From an uncultured Oscillospiraceae bacterium (GTDB lineage Bacteria; Bacillota; Clostridia; Oscillospirales; Acutalibacteraceae), in contig CABSLJ010000005.1 of assembly GCA_902478455.1 (NCBI GenBank), forward strand, positions 1 through 36,109: a DNA stretch of 36,109 nt, in the 5' to 3' direction. Position numbers and translations under genes: made by a program. The first letter of the stretch is position 1. The number at the start of each line of letters is the position of its first letter. Positions 8,696-17,326 of the stretch are shown piece after piece. The notes beneath the pieces are model-generated. The model had not been told where the DNA came from. It did no database searches and saw nothing but the letters and a program-made list of their open reading frames with translations.

Positions 8696-10099
8696 TTAGC
8701 CCTCCTCGCCTTTGCCGTTACGATAGCGGAAGGGAGTGACGCCGTAATACTTTTTAAAGACTCTTTGAAAATAATAATAGTCGTTGTATCCGGTCAGTTC
8801 GGCGATCTGCTGGATAGGAAGGGTGGTGGTCAGTATGAGCTCGCTGGCTTTTTGAATGCGCAGCTTGAGCAGATACTCTGAAAAGGTGCTTCCCAGATTG
8901 CGTTTGAAAAGGGCGCAGCAATAATTCATATTAATATAAAACTGAGCGCACAGGTCTTTCAAATTCAGATGCTTGCTGTAATTTTCATTGACATACTGGA
9001 TCAATCGCTGAAAGCTCTGATTGGTTACGGGGAGCGTTTCTCCTGCGGTTGCGGGAATCACAGGCGCCAGCAGCTCCACAACAGAGTCGATAACGTCGTC
9101 AAGCGTGTCAAAGCGCGCCACGAAATCATAAAGATCAATGTGGGAAAGATTGCCGCTGCTTTCCGGCTCTTTCACACGTTGGTACAAACTGAACCAGTTG
9201 TAGAGATAAACCAAGGCTTCCAGAGAAGAGAGATTGGTCAACTCATCGGTCAGCAGGCGCTCCAGGCGCTCGGGGGAGTGGTCCTTTTCCATGGCATAAA
9301 TGATCCTTCCGGCCGCCTGATTGGCCTCCGGGATGGAATAGGCGTGGTAACTGAAATGTCGTTTCTGACTGAACAGGGTTGTATAGCGTGCCGCAAAAGA
9401 TTGCTCGGCGAGCGTTTTGACCTCCTGGGCGCCGTCGCGTACTTCGCTTGTGCCCCAGCAGCCCTCGCAGTCGTCTAGCAGCCCGCTGTAAAAAAGATCA
9501 TAATCGACGCCTACAAAAAAGGTTACGGTAGCGTCGTTGAGCCAGAGGCAGAGCTGATCCTCCGCGGCGATGTCGGGAAGAAGATCGCCCACGCACCTGT
9601 CGCAGGTCACGGCCTGCAAATAGCGCCGGCGCGCAAGGAGCCCCCTCTCTTCAATTCTGCGAGCAAATGCTTCCGGGTGGGAATAGAGCATGCGGCTGTC
9701 CTTCAGGTTCTGATACAACTGTTTTTCCCGGAGCTTTTCCTTCATCTCTGTGAGGGACCGCCTTAGCTCCTCCGGTTCGTAAGGCTTGAGCAGGTAATCG
9801 GTCACGCCGTAGCGTATGGCCTGCTGGGAAAACTCAAATTCCGCAAAGCCGGTCAAAATGATAAATTCGCAGTCTATTCCGGTTTCTCGGGTGGTACGCA
9901 CCAGATCCAGTCCGGTCAAACCGGGCATTTTGATGTCGGTCAAGACGAAGTCGGGTCTTTCCTCCAAAATATACTTGAGCGCTTCAGACGGATCTGTGCC
10001 GGCATAAAGCAGGTCAAAGCCCTCCTCAGCCCAGTTTACACTCTTCAAAAGCCCTTTTACGGTCCACTCCTCGTCATCAATAATTACGGTACGGTACAT
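8696..10099 (-). CDS. YesN-type response regulator with AraC DNA-binding domain
   Basis: 467 residues. Receiver domain at 1-120 with acidic pair Asp8/Asp9, phosphoacceptor Asp55 (VLTDIKMPG), Thr83 (ILTGF) and Lys105 (LLKPY). A long middle region of about 240 residues without a clear family follows, then a C-terminal pair of AraC helix-turn-helices (FQRLIQYVNENYSKHLNLKDL... to YYYFQRVFKKYYGVTPFRYR). This is the YesN architecture. Start ATG at 10099 is supported by GAGGAGGA on the minus strand; a start 34 codons upstream would add unrelated residues. First gene of a two-gene operon with the kinase, with its own strong promoter. Likely activates the binding-protein and GH130 promoters. Confidence 0.93.
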   Translation of the reverse strand: MYRTVIIDDEEWTVKGLLKSVNWAEEGFDLLYAGTDPSEALKYILEERPDFVLTDIKMPGLTGLDLVRTTRETGIDCEFIILTGFAEFEFSQQAIRYGVTDYLLKPYEPEELRRSLTEMKEKLREKQLYQNLKDSRMLYSHPEAFARRIEERGLLARRRYLQAVTCDRCVGDLLPDIAAEDQLCLWLNDATVTFFVGVDYDLFYSGLLDDCEGCWGTSEVRDGAQEVKTLAEQSFAARYTTLFSQKRHFSYHAYSIPEANQAAGRIIYAMEKDHSPERLERLLTDELTNLSSLEALVYLYNWFSLYQRVKEPESSGNLSHIDLYDFVARFDTLDDVIDSVVELLAPVIPATAGETLPVTNQSFQRLIQYVNENYSKHLNLKDLCAQFYINMNYCCALFKRNLGSTFSEYLLKLRIQKASELILTTTLPIQQIAELTGYNDYYYFQRVFKKYYGVTPFRYRNGKGEEG

Positions 10100-10221
10100 C
10101 GGTGGTTCCTCCTCTCTTATCCGCGAATAAGACCATGCGCGAGGCCGTACAAGCAAGTATATCATGTCGTTTTCCGGAATTGGAGAAAACATAAGAATCA
10201 AAGTCTCTCCGCCGGCTGGAA

Positions 10222-10250
10222 ATTATATGAGATGGCGCCCTGCGTTTCAA
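10222..10250 (-). promoter_or_regulatory. Sigma-A-type promoter of the yesN/yesM-like operon
   Basis: On the minus strand TTGAAA (10250-10245), a 17-bp spacer, then TATAAT (10227-10222). It lies about 120 bp upstream of the response-regulator start and just past the URO-D stop. Near-consensus, suggesting constitutive low-level supply of the two-component system. A leader of about 115 nt follows. Confidence 0.7.
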
Positions 10251-10304
10251 GCAGGAGAAGCGGAGATGGACGCCCACCCCCGCTTTTCCCTGTCTATGCC
10301 GTTA

Positions 10305-11306
10305 TTACCATCCAAAGAGGGCGGAGCGGATGTTTGCCATAGGAACGTCCTTACCGGTCTCAAATTGACCGATTAGTCCGCCGTCATAATGCAGCTTATC
10401 CTTCATCTCCTGAATACACTGGGCAATATCGGCCGGAGTGCCGTAGGGCAGGGTGTCCTGTCGGCTGAGTTCGCCCCAGAGGGCGATGCGTCCGCGCGTC
10501 TTTTCGGCCACCTTGTCCACGCCCATACACCAAATTTGAGAATTGATAGCGGTAACACCCATCTCAATCCACTCGTCATAGAGGTCCAAAATATAACCGT
10601 CGCTGTGGACGAACACCTGCTTGCCGTTACCCTGGACAACATCGATGATCTGCTGATAGGCCGGCTTGAAGAGTCTCCTCCAGGAATCGGGGGAGATCAG
10701 CAAAGCGCGCTGCGACCCCCAATCATCCCCGATGATGCAGGCGTCCACGCCCTCTAGGCTGGAAACAATCTTTGCATACTCAAGCCAAAATTCAAGGACT
10801 AGGTCGCGAATTTTAAAGAATTCATCGCTTTCCAGCGCGATGTCGATGTAAAGGTTCTCGGTTCCACGCAGGTACTGCATACGCTCGAACAGGCTCATCC
10901 AACCACAGAGAGCGAATTTATCCTTGTTTTCAGAGAGATATTCCCTGCAACCGCGAAACATTTCTTCACGGTTTGCCGAGCGCAGCAGCTCCACCGGAGA
11001 ACGATAGGAGTCGATGGCGCTGTCGTCGGCCAGGGGCCAGCCCTTGACCTCGCCGACAGTGCCGCTTTGGTAGGAATGCCATTCGCAGCCCCAGACGTCC
11101 TTATGGACGCCGATATCGTAAGCTTGCGGATCGGCGGTGGGATCAAGAAAGGGGACGCGGGCAAAGTCGATGTCACGTTCGGCGATAACGTCCTCCAATG
11201 CCCTGCCGTATTTTTCATAAGCGGCCGGAAGAACCCAGATGTCCACGGGGATACGGTCCGGCTTTTCAAATCGAAGGGTTCTGTAAACCCTCTCTTTGCT
11301 TGTCAT
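10305..11306 (-). CDS. URO-D superfamily protein (HSDG subtype, paralogue A)
   Basis: 333 residues. Uroporphyrinogen-decarboxylase/cobalamin-methyltransferase superfamily TIM barrel: MTSKERVYRTLRFEKPDRIPVD at the N terminus, then ERMQYLRGTENL, DDWGSQ, ISPDSWRRLFKPAYQ, HSDG (His234, Asp236) and LWGELSRQDTLPYGTP. It lacks the His-x-Cys...Cys zinc set of MtaA-type methyltransferases, so neither true HemE nor classical methyltransferase activity is assured. It closely resembles the protein at 16326-17279 on the other strand, sharing most of these motifs. Start ATG at 11306 is preferred (AAGGAGAATCAGT just upstream) over ATG at 11324. It is divergent from GH130 and upstream of the two-component genes. 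Reaction unknown. Confidence 0.85.
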   Translation of the reverse strand: MTSKERVYRTLRFEKPDRIPVDIWVLPAAYEKYGRALEDVIAERDIDFARVPFLDPTADPQAYDIGVHKDVWGCEWHSYQSGTVGEVKGWPLADDSAIDSYRSPVELLRSANREEMFRGCREYLSENKDKFALCGWMSLFERMQYLRGTENLYIDIALESDEFFKIRDLVLEFWLEYAKIVSSLEGVDACIIGDDWGSQRALLISPDSWRRLFKPAYQQIIDVVQGNGKQVFVHSDGYILDLYDEWIEMGVTAINSQIWCMGVDKVAEKTRGRIALWGELSRQDTLPYGTPADIAQCIQEMKDKLHYDGGLIGQFETGKDVPMANIRSALFGW

Positions 11307-11572
11307 ACTGATTCTCCTTTTCATTTGGATAGGCTCAGGGGAAGATACGGCGGCGCTCGTCTACCGCGCGTCACTTCCCGATCAAACGGCTTATGTATAT
11401 TTTAGTAAAAAGGAGCTTTGGTGAAAAGTAGTTCAAAGGAAATGCATAATTCGTTAGAAAAAAGCTTAACTTTGTTCATTTTCACCATTTGCCCTCTCCA
11501 CATACAATAGGGACGGAACGGCGCAAGCCCTTTCTTTTCCCAAGGAAAGGGCACTGAAAAGGAGTGTATTGC
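11307..11572. promoter_or_regulatory. Divergent control region between URO-D paralogue A and GH130
   Basis: 266 bp with promoters firing both ways. Rightward: TACAAT at 11503-11508 with TTTCAC (11480-11485) at 17 bp, and GTTCATTTT at 11474-11482. Leftward: a weaker candidate, TAAAAT near 11404-11399, with TTTCAC 16 bp away. The two -35 regions lie in an inverted repeat, TGGTGAAAA (11419-11427) and TTTTCACCA (11479-11487), spaced 51 nt and symmetrical about 11453. The arrangement suggests one regulator acting on both promoters; inference. Confidence 0.5.
11527..11552 (+). other. Leader hairpin upstream of the GH130 ribosome site
   Basis: GCCCTTTCTTT (11527-11537) pairs with AAGGAAAGGGC (11542-11552) with one wobble and a TCCC loop. 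It ends 5 nt before the AAAAGGAG ribosome site and has no following T run, so it is not a terminator. It may stabilise the mRNA 5' end or affect ribosome access. Confidence 0.6.
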
Positions 11573-12589
11573 ATGAAACTTCAAAAATATTCCGGCAACC
11601 CCATCCTGAAAGCCTGCCCCGAACATCCCTGGGAAAGCCTCTGCGTGCTTAATCCGGCCGTTATGGTAAGAGAAGGAACTTTTTACCTGCTTTACCGCGC
11701 GGCCGGCCACGACACTGAGCACATCATCCGTTTGGGTTTGGCCAAAAGCGAGGATGGGTTCCATTTCGTCCGTTGCTTTGACGGTCCCATCCTTTCTCCT
11801 GACCCGGATGGCCCCGATGCCGGAGGAATTGAAGATCCCCGGCTCATATGCATGGGAGATCGCTATTATCTGACCTACGCCTCGCGCACCTATGCGCCGG
11901 GACAGTACTGGAGGCAGGACTGGAAGCCGCTATTTACACCGCCGGAGGCGGGGCCGCGTTTTGCTCAGAAAAACAATACCTTGACCCATCTCGCTATGTC
12001 TGAGGATTTGATCCATTACAAGAAGCTGGGCCGTATCACCGATTCCCGCGTTGACAACCGCGATGTACTGCTTTTTCCAGAGAAGATTGGCGGCAAGTTT
12101 GTGCAGCTTTCCCGTCCGATGGAATGGACGGGGAAGGAATACGGTTGTAAAGTGCCGTCCATCTGGCTCTCTTTTTCTGACGATATGATGGAATGGAGCG
12201 AATATCGCTTGCTCGCTGTACCGGAAGCCGATTGGGAGGATAAAAAACTCGGCGGTTCCTGCCCGCCCATAAAAACGGAAAAGGGCTGGTTTTTCCTTTA
12301 TCACGGCGTCAGCTCCAAAGACGACGCCTACCGTGTGGGCGCGATGTTGCTTGATCTGGAGAATCCCGCCAAAATTCTCGCCCGCACCGCCGATTTCATC
12401 ATGGAGCCGGAGTTTGATTATGAAACAAGCGGTTATTACAATGGCTGTGTCTTTCCCACAGGCAACGTTGTGGTAGACGGCGTACTCTACGTTTACTACG
12501 GCGCGGCGGACAAGTACTGCTGTGTTGCCACTGCTGATTTTGATCAATTGATCGGCTGGCTGTGGAATGAGTGTCGGGTGGAGGAATAA
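11573..12589 (+). CDS. GH130 family glycosidase/phosphorylase (mannoside-type)
   Basis: 338-residue cytosolic five-bladed beta-propeller enzyme. Seen: the N-terminal NPIL motif, NPAVMVREGTFYLLYRAAG, the GH130 signature GIEDPR at residues 85-90 (Asp88 is the expected proton donor), DNRDVLLFPEKIGGKFVQLSRP, and YHGVSSKDDAYRVGAMLLDLENP with the His that binds phosphate in phosphorylases. GH130 enzymes phosphorolyse beta-mannosides to mannose 1-phosphate; some are hydrolases. The retained YHG favours phosphorylase, but LSRP replaces the usual LHRP, so this is not certain. ATG at 11573 is preferred over GTG at 11564, which overlaps the AAAAGGAG ribosome site. First gene of the rightward operon; GH2 starts 3 bp after its stop. 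Confidence 0.88.
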   Translation: MKLQKYSGNPILKACPEHPWESLCVLNPAVMVREGTFYLLYRAAGHDTEHIIRLGLAKSEDGFHFVRCFDGPILSPDPDGPDAGGIEDPRLICMGDRYYLTYASRTYAPGQYWRQDWKPLFTPPEAGPRFAQKNNTLTHLAMSEDLIHYKKLGRITDSRVDNRDVLLFPEKIGGKFVQLSRPMEWTGKEYGCKVPSIWLSFSDDMMEWSEYRLLAVPEADWEDKKLGGSCPPIKTEKGWFFLYHGVSSKDDAYRVGAMLLDLENPAKILARTADFIMEPEFDYETSGYYNGCVFPTGNVVVDGVLYVYYGAADKYCCVATADFDQLIGWLWNECRVEE

Positions 12590-12592
12590 AAC

Positions 12593-15103
12593 ATGTGGAG
12601 AAATTTAGGAGGAAACGAGTGGAGGCTCTCCGGTTGGCTTCCCTACAGCCATCGGTTTAACGCTGAATCGGGAATCAATTTCCAGGTCGCACCTCTGATA
12701 GCGGAAATCCCCGCCCGGGTCCCGGGCAGCGTACAGGCGGACCTGCTGCGTGCCGGCTTGCTGCGCAATCCCTTTTTGGACGACGGCTCTCTCCTGTGTG
12801 AATGGGTGGAAAATAAGGGATGGCTTTATTCCAGAACCTTTGTCCTGACCGCCGAGGACCTTAGTAAAAACCTTTCGCTTTATTGCGGCGGAATTGTATA
12901 TGAAGCGCGGTTTTATCTCAACGGAAAGCGCCTGGGAATTCACAAAAACATGTTTATCCCAGCGGAATTTTCCTTAAATGGCTTTGCCGTAGAGGGAATC
13001 AACCGGCTGGAAATCCACTGTGAACCCATTCCGGAGGGAATATCTCAGATGGGGAACACCTCCGACTGCAAGGAGCTTTTGGCCCGCTATTTTTATTCCT
13101 GGGATTTCAGTCCCCGGATGACTGGTGTGGGCATATGGAGAGAGATCGGCCTTAAACTGTACGAGAAAGCCGATATTTCCAATGTCAACCTGCGGACGGA
13201 TTATCGAGACGAGATTGGTACGGTGGAGTTTTCCGCCCGTCTAACAGGGGCAACAGAAAAAGCCGTGCTGAAATTGGAGCTCCGTTTTGAAGATAGGGTA
13301 ATTGAGACAAGGGAAATCCGGCCGAACGGCAATTTGGCCGAAACCAGCTTTGCGGTGGAACGGCCGGCCCTTTGGTGGCCGAACGGCGCCGGGGCGCAGC
13401 CGCTCTATGAGCTGCGCGTTACGCTTTGGTCGGGCTTGACGCTTGAATACGAAAAGAATTTTTTCTGTGGAATCCGACGCATTGAATACTTGCCTAACGA
13501 GGGCGCGCCTGAGGACGCGCTCCCCTATTCCATCGCCATAAATGGGAAAAAAATCTGGCTGAAAGGCACCAACTTTTTGCCTGTAAGCCATATGCCCGGC
13601 AGCGTTACCCCACAGGACTATGCATATTACCTGAATCTGATGGTGCGGGAAAATGTCAATCTGGTACGTATTTGGGGAGGCGGGTATCCCGAACAGTCCT
13701 GCTTTTATGACCTTTGCGACCGTTTTGGCCTGCTTGTCTGGCAGGAGATGCCCCAATCCAATTCCGGCATAGACGGCGTACCGAGCACCCGTTCCGAATT
13801 TATCGGCCCGTTTCTGGACGCCTGCCGCCATACGGTGCTGCGTCTGCGCAGGCATACCTGTATTGCCATCTGGGACGGCGGCAACGAGCTGAAGAAAACA
13901 GACGGCTCGCCGGCCGATCTTTCCAATGAGAATCTGGCGCGCACCGCGGCGCTGATCAGTCAACTGGACGGAAGGATTTTCCATCCCTCCTGCCCAAGCG
14001 GTCCCAACTTTAACCATCAGGCCGATCCGGACTCGCTGCGGCTCAAACGCAACCACAATGTACACGGCCAGTGGGCGTATCTCGGTAAAGAAACGCATTA
14101 TGACTATTACAACGCCTTTGAAAATCTTTACCACGGAGAATTTGGCGCAGGCGGCTGCGCCGATGTCTTCAGCCTGGGAGAGATCCTATCGCCTGAACAT
14201 ATTGAACGCTTTGCACAGGATGATCCCATGTGGCTGATGCGCGGCAACGGCTGGTGGGACTCGGTGGAGAGGGAACAGGGACTCTTTGGGCTAAAAGTCC
14301 TGGAACATATTGAGAATTTTGCTGCGGCGAGTCAGCTGGTCCAAGCTGAGGGAGTGCGCTATATTGTTGAGTCTAACCGCCGCCGGGCGTTTGCAAACAG
14401 CGGATGCAATATCTGGCAGCTCAACGAGCCCTTCCCAAACGCGAACTGTTCCAGCCTGATCTGCTATCACGGTCGCGCCAAGATGGCATACTACACGGTG
14501 CGTGACAGCTACGCTCCCGTCCAGGCAAGCCTTAAATACACCCGCCTTTATTACCGGCCCGGAGAAAAATTCGCTTCAGAGGTATATCTTCATTGCTCCT
14601 GCCGGGTGGAGCATGCGGAGGTTTGCGCAGAGCTTTTCAATGCCTGGGGCCAGGTGCTTGCGCGGCAGTGGGAGAAGCTGCAGGGAACGCTAGAAAGCCG
14701 GAGGCTATTTGCCTTTGAACCGGAGACGCCCGCGGGAGAAGCGCTTCTGTTCGTTCGACTGACGGTTTCCGACGGAGAGCGTCTGCTGGCCAAGAATCTC
14801 TATTGCTTCGGCGTATCTGAGGAGAAGCCGCTTGCTCCACTGTTTGAAACCGGGGACGGTAGACTGTTCTGCAGAGTGCAAGGAGAAGGGAAAAGCCGGG
14901 GCCTTTTTCTGCGCAACGACGGGGAACAGGTGATCCCCTATCTCGCGCTTCAATCCCCGGACGATCCCCGAATGCTATTCAACAGCAATTTCATTACTCT
15001 GTTCCCAGGAGAACATATCCTCGTGAATCTTGAGGGAAAGCCGGACGCCTCGGTGCGCCTGCGGGATTTTTCCGGGCGGATTGATAAGACGGTCAGAGTT
15101 TAA
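12593..15103 (+). CDS. GH2 family beta-mannosidase-like glycoside hydrolase
   Basis: 836 residues, no signal peptide, so cytosolic. Domain order as in GH2 mannosidases: an N-terminal jelly-roll (IPARVPGSVQADLLRAGLL, NPFLDDG, WLYSRTFVL), an immunoglobulin-like domain, a TIM barrel beginning near LKGTNFLPVSHMPG, then C-terminal beta domains. Expected catalytic residues are present: WDGGNE gives acid/base Glu432 and YHGEFGAGG gives nucleophile Glu516. RIWGGGYPE and WQEMPQ also fit the barrel. Beta-mannosidase is the closest family; a related exo-glycosidase such as an exo-glucosaminidase cannot be excluded. It would trim imported beta-linked oligosaccharide alongside GH130. Spaced 3 bp from GH130 and 18 bp from the next URO-D gene. 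Confidence 0.9.
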   Translation: MWRNLGGNEWRLSGWLPYSHRFNAESGINFQVAPLIAEIPARVPGSVQADLLRAGLLRNPFLDDGSLLCEWVENKGWLYSRTFVLTAEDLSKNLSLYCGGIVYEARFYLNGKRLGIHKNMFIPAEFSLNGFAVEGINRLEIHCEPIPEGISQMGNTSDCKELLARYFYSWDFSPRMTGVGIWREIGLKLYEKADISNVNLRTDYRDEIGTVEFSARLTGATEKAVLKLELRFEDRVIETREIRPNGNLAETSFAVERPALWWPNGAGAQPLYELRVTLWSGLTLEYEKNFFCGIRRIEYLPNEGAPEDALPYSIAINGKKIWLKGTNFLPVSHMPGSVTPQDYAYYLNLMVRENVNLVRIWGGGYPEQSCFYDLCDRFGLLVWQEMPQSNSGIDGVPSTRSEFIGPFLDACRHTVLRLRRHTCIAIWDGGNELKKTDGSPADLSNENLARTAALISQLDGRIFHPSCPSGPNFNHQADPDSLRLKRNHNVHGQWAYLGKETHYDYYNAFENLYHGEFGAGGCADVFSLGEILSPEHIERFAQDDPMWLMRGNGWWDSVEREQGLFGLKVLEHIENFAAASQLVQAEGVRYIVESNRRRAFANSGCNIWQLNEPFPNANCSSLICYHGRAKMAYYTVRDSYAPVQASLKYTRLYYRPGEKFASEVYLHCSCRVEHAEVCAELFNAWGQVLARQWEKLQGTLESRRLFAFEPETPAGEALLFVRLTVSDGERLLAKNLYCFGVSEEKPLAPLFETGDGRLFCRVQGEGKSRGLFLRNDGEQVIPYLALQSPDDPRMLFNSNFITLFPGEHILVNLEGKPDASVRLRDFSGRIDKTVRV

Positions 15104-15121
15104 GAAAAGGGAGATCTTTGC

Positions 15122-16342
15122 ATGAAACGACCGGAATTGACCTCCCGGGAACGGATGCTTCTCACGCTGCGTGGTCAGGAGGCCGACCGTATTCCAGTGG
15201 CGCCGGATATTTCCAATATGGTGCCCTGCCGCCTCACCGCCAAACCCTTCTGGGAGATTTATCTCTATCAAAACCCCAGCTTAACCATGGCGTATATCGA
15301 TGCTGTCAAGTATTACGGCATGGACGGGTGGCTTGTGGACGGCGGCGTCACCTTCGAGCTGAACTCCCCGGTGGAGGTTGCCAGCAGGACTCTTTCCCGC
15401 TCGGCGGAAGAGATCGTTGTCCGCAACACCTATCACACGCCGGACGGGGACCTGACGGAAACCGTACATTACAGTGCGGGAAATCCCCCCTCTTGGACGG
15501 AAAAACTGGTCAAGGACCTTCCGTCTGATTTTAAAAAAATACGGCATCTTTTTTCAGGAATCAAAAGCTACGACGCCGTCTTCCTGGAAACGATCCGGAA
15601 AACATACGGCGATCTGGGGCTCTACAGCGCTATGGTGGTGCCGCCGGGGTTTCAAACATTTGTCCACTATTTTAATGACAATCTGGAAGGCTGCGTATAC
15701 TCCTACTGTGATTATAAGGATATTTTTTTGGAGCTTTCCGACCTGTTCTACCGGCAGGAGATGCAAAAGCTTCAGATTTTCCTGGAATGCGGGCATGAGG
15801 CCATACTGATCGGCGCAAGCGGATCGGTTACCTTACAGTCCCCGGATTTGTGGGATGAACTGACTCTTCCCTTTGTGCAGGAGGCGACCCGCATGTGCAG
15901 GCAGGCGGGTGCGCTCAGCGGAATGCATTCCTGCGGACTTTCTCAGCATCTCCTGCGCCGTGTTGCGGAGCAGACCGAGCTTAATTATATTAATCCCCTG
16001 GAGCTTCCTCCGATGGGCGATTGCGAGCTTGCAGACGTCAAGGCGCGCTACGGCGACAGACTGTCTCTGATGGGCAATCTGCACACAACCAGCGTGATGC
16101 TTTCACCGCATTGGGAAAAGGTCTATCTCGAAAGCCTGCGCGCCATCCGGGATGCGGGAAAGGGAGGCGGCTTTGTATTGTCAACCGGCGATCAATGCGG
16201 CAGGGACACGCCGGATGCAAATATCCTCGCCATGCTCCGCGCCTCCCGGGATTTTGGAAACTACCCGCTTGACGTGGAACAGCTGGAAGCGAAGATTCAG
16301 CAATTGGAAAAGGAGGAAACCATCCGTGCTCTCATCTCGTGA
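15122..16342 (+). CDS. URO-D superfamily protein, methyltransferase-like (full HxC...C set)
   Basis: 406 residues. URO-D/MtaA superfamily barrel: LTSRERMLLTLRGQEADRIPVAPDI at the N terminus, then HSCG (His269, Cys271) and STGDQCGRDTP with Cys359. His-x-Cys plus a later Cys is the zinc triad of MtaA/MtbA/CmuA-type cobalamin methyltransferases, which activates the thiol acceptor. It is the only one of the four paralogues here with all three. ATG at 15122 follows AAAAGGGAG. It sits 18 bp after GH2 and overlaps the next URO-D gene by 17 bp, so expression is coupled. No corrinoid protein gene is in the window, so methyl transfer remains a hypothesis. Confidence 0.87.
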   Translation: MKRPELTSRERMLLTLRGQEADRIPVAPDISNMVPCRLTAKPFWEIYLYQNPSLTMAYIDAVKYYGMDGWLVDGGVTFELNSPVEVASRTLSRSAEEIVVRNTYHTPDGDLTETVHYSAGNPPSWTEKLVKDLPSDFKKIRHLFSGIKSYDAVFLETIRKTYGDLGLYSAMVVPPGFQTFVHYFNDNLEGCVYSYCDYKDIFLELSDLFYRQEMQKLQIFLECGHEAILIGASGSVTLQSPDLWDELTLPFVQEATRMCRQAGALSGMHSCGLSQHLLRRVAEQTELNYINPLELPPMGDCELADVKARYGDRLSLMGNLHTTSVMLSPHWEKVYLESLRAIRDAGKGGGFVLSTGDQCGRDTPDANILAMLRASRDFGNYPLDVEQLEAKIQQLEKEETIRALIS

Positions 16343-17279
16343 ACTGGTGCGCGCTGCACTTGATTTTAAACCTGTTCAAACCATTCCCACTGAATTCCAC
16401 GACGTCACAGGAGCGGATTTTACCTACGGCCCTGGCCGTACAGCCGGCGTACCGGTCAACACCAAGGGCGTCCGCTACGATGAATGGGGAACCCAGTGGG
16501 TGGCCGGGGAGGACGGCGTCTGCGGAGAAGTAAAGCAGCCGCTTTTGGAAAACTGGGAGCAGCTGGAGCATTTCAAGCCTCCCTATGACGTTCTGGAGCA
16601 GGCTGATCTCTCGCGTGTAAACGCGGGCTGCGCACAGACGGATCAATTTGTAGTCCCCATGTGGTGGGCCAATTATAACCTCTTTGAACGCATGCAGCAT
16701 TTGCGCGGTACCGAACAGCTGATGATGGATCTGGCCTATGGGGAGGCTCCCCTCTTTCACCTGCGGGATATGCTGCACGACTACTTTATGAAACAGGCCA
16801 TGATGTGGGTCAAAACCGACGTCGACGCTATTCATATTGCCGACGACTGGGGTTCCCAGACCAGTCTGCTGATTAGTCCGACTCTATGGCGTGAATTCTT
16901 CAAACCCTGTTACAAGGAGTACTGCGACCTGGCCCATGCGTACGGGAAATATGTGATTATGCATTCGGATGGAAATATCTCTATGATTTTGGGAGATCTC
17001 GCAGAAATAGGAGTAAATGCTGTCAATACGCAGATTTTCTGTATGGATATTGAAAAACTGGCCGCCGAATATCACCATCGCATTGCTTTTTGGGGGGAGA
17101 TTGACCGCCAGAATCTGTTGCCCTTTGGGACGCCGGAGGCGTGCAGAAGGGCCGTGCGCCGGGTAGCGGACGCTTTTTTTGCTTACGGCCGCACCGGGAT
17201 TGTCGGGCAGGCCTATGGGGGCAAAGATATCCCTGAGGAAAATCTTGCAGCTGTCTACGACGAATGGAAGAGGGTTTGA
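16326..17279 (+). CDS. URO-D superfamily protein (HSDG subtype, paralogue B)
   Basis: 317 residues, GTG start at 16326 chosen because AAAGGAGG lies about 9 nt upstream; the open frame extends further 5' only as out-of-frame sequence of the previous gene. It resembles paralogue A (10305-11306) through ERMQHLRGTEQL, DDWGSQ, ISPTLWREFFKPCYK, HSDG (His213, Asp215), NTQIFCMDIEKLA and FWGEIDRQNLLPFGTP, and lacks the zinc Cys residues. It begins with LSSRELVRAALDFKPVQTIP, the superfamily N-terminal motif. It overlaps the upstream URO-D gene by 17 bp and is followed 47 bp later by another. Activity unknown; inferred to share a substrate class with paralogue A. Confidence 0.86.
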   Translation: MLSSRELVRAALDFKPVQTIPTEFHDVTGADFTYGPGRTAGVPVNTKGVRYDEWGTQWVAGEDGVCGEVKQPLLENWEQLEHFKPPYDVLEQADLSRVNAGCAQTDQFVVPMWWANYNLFERMQHLRGTEQLMMDLAYGEAPLFHLRDMLHDYFMKQAMMWVKTDVDAIHIADDWGSQTSLLISPTLWREFFKPCYKEYCDLAHAYGKYVIMHSDGNISMILGDLAEIGVNAVNTQIFCMDIEKLAAEYHHRIAFWGEIDRQNLLPFGTPEACRRAVRRVADAFFAYGRTGIVGQAYGGKDIPEENLAAVYDEWKRV

Positions 17280-17326
17280 TCCCTGACCAAAAGAAACGGG
17301 CCCGCGGCCCGAAAAGGAGAGATATC

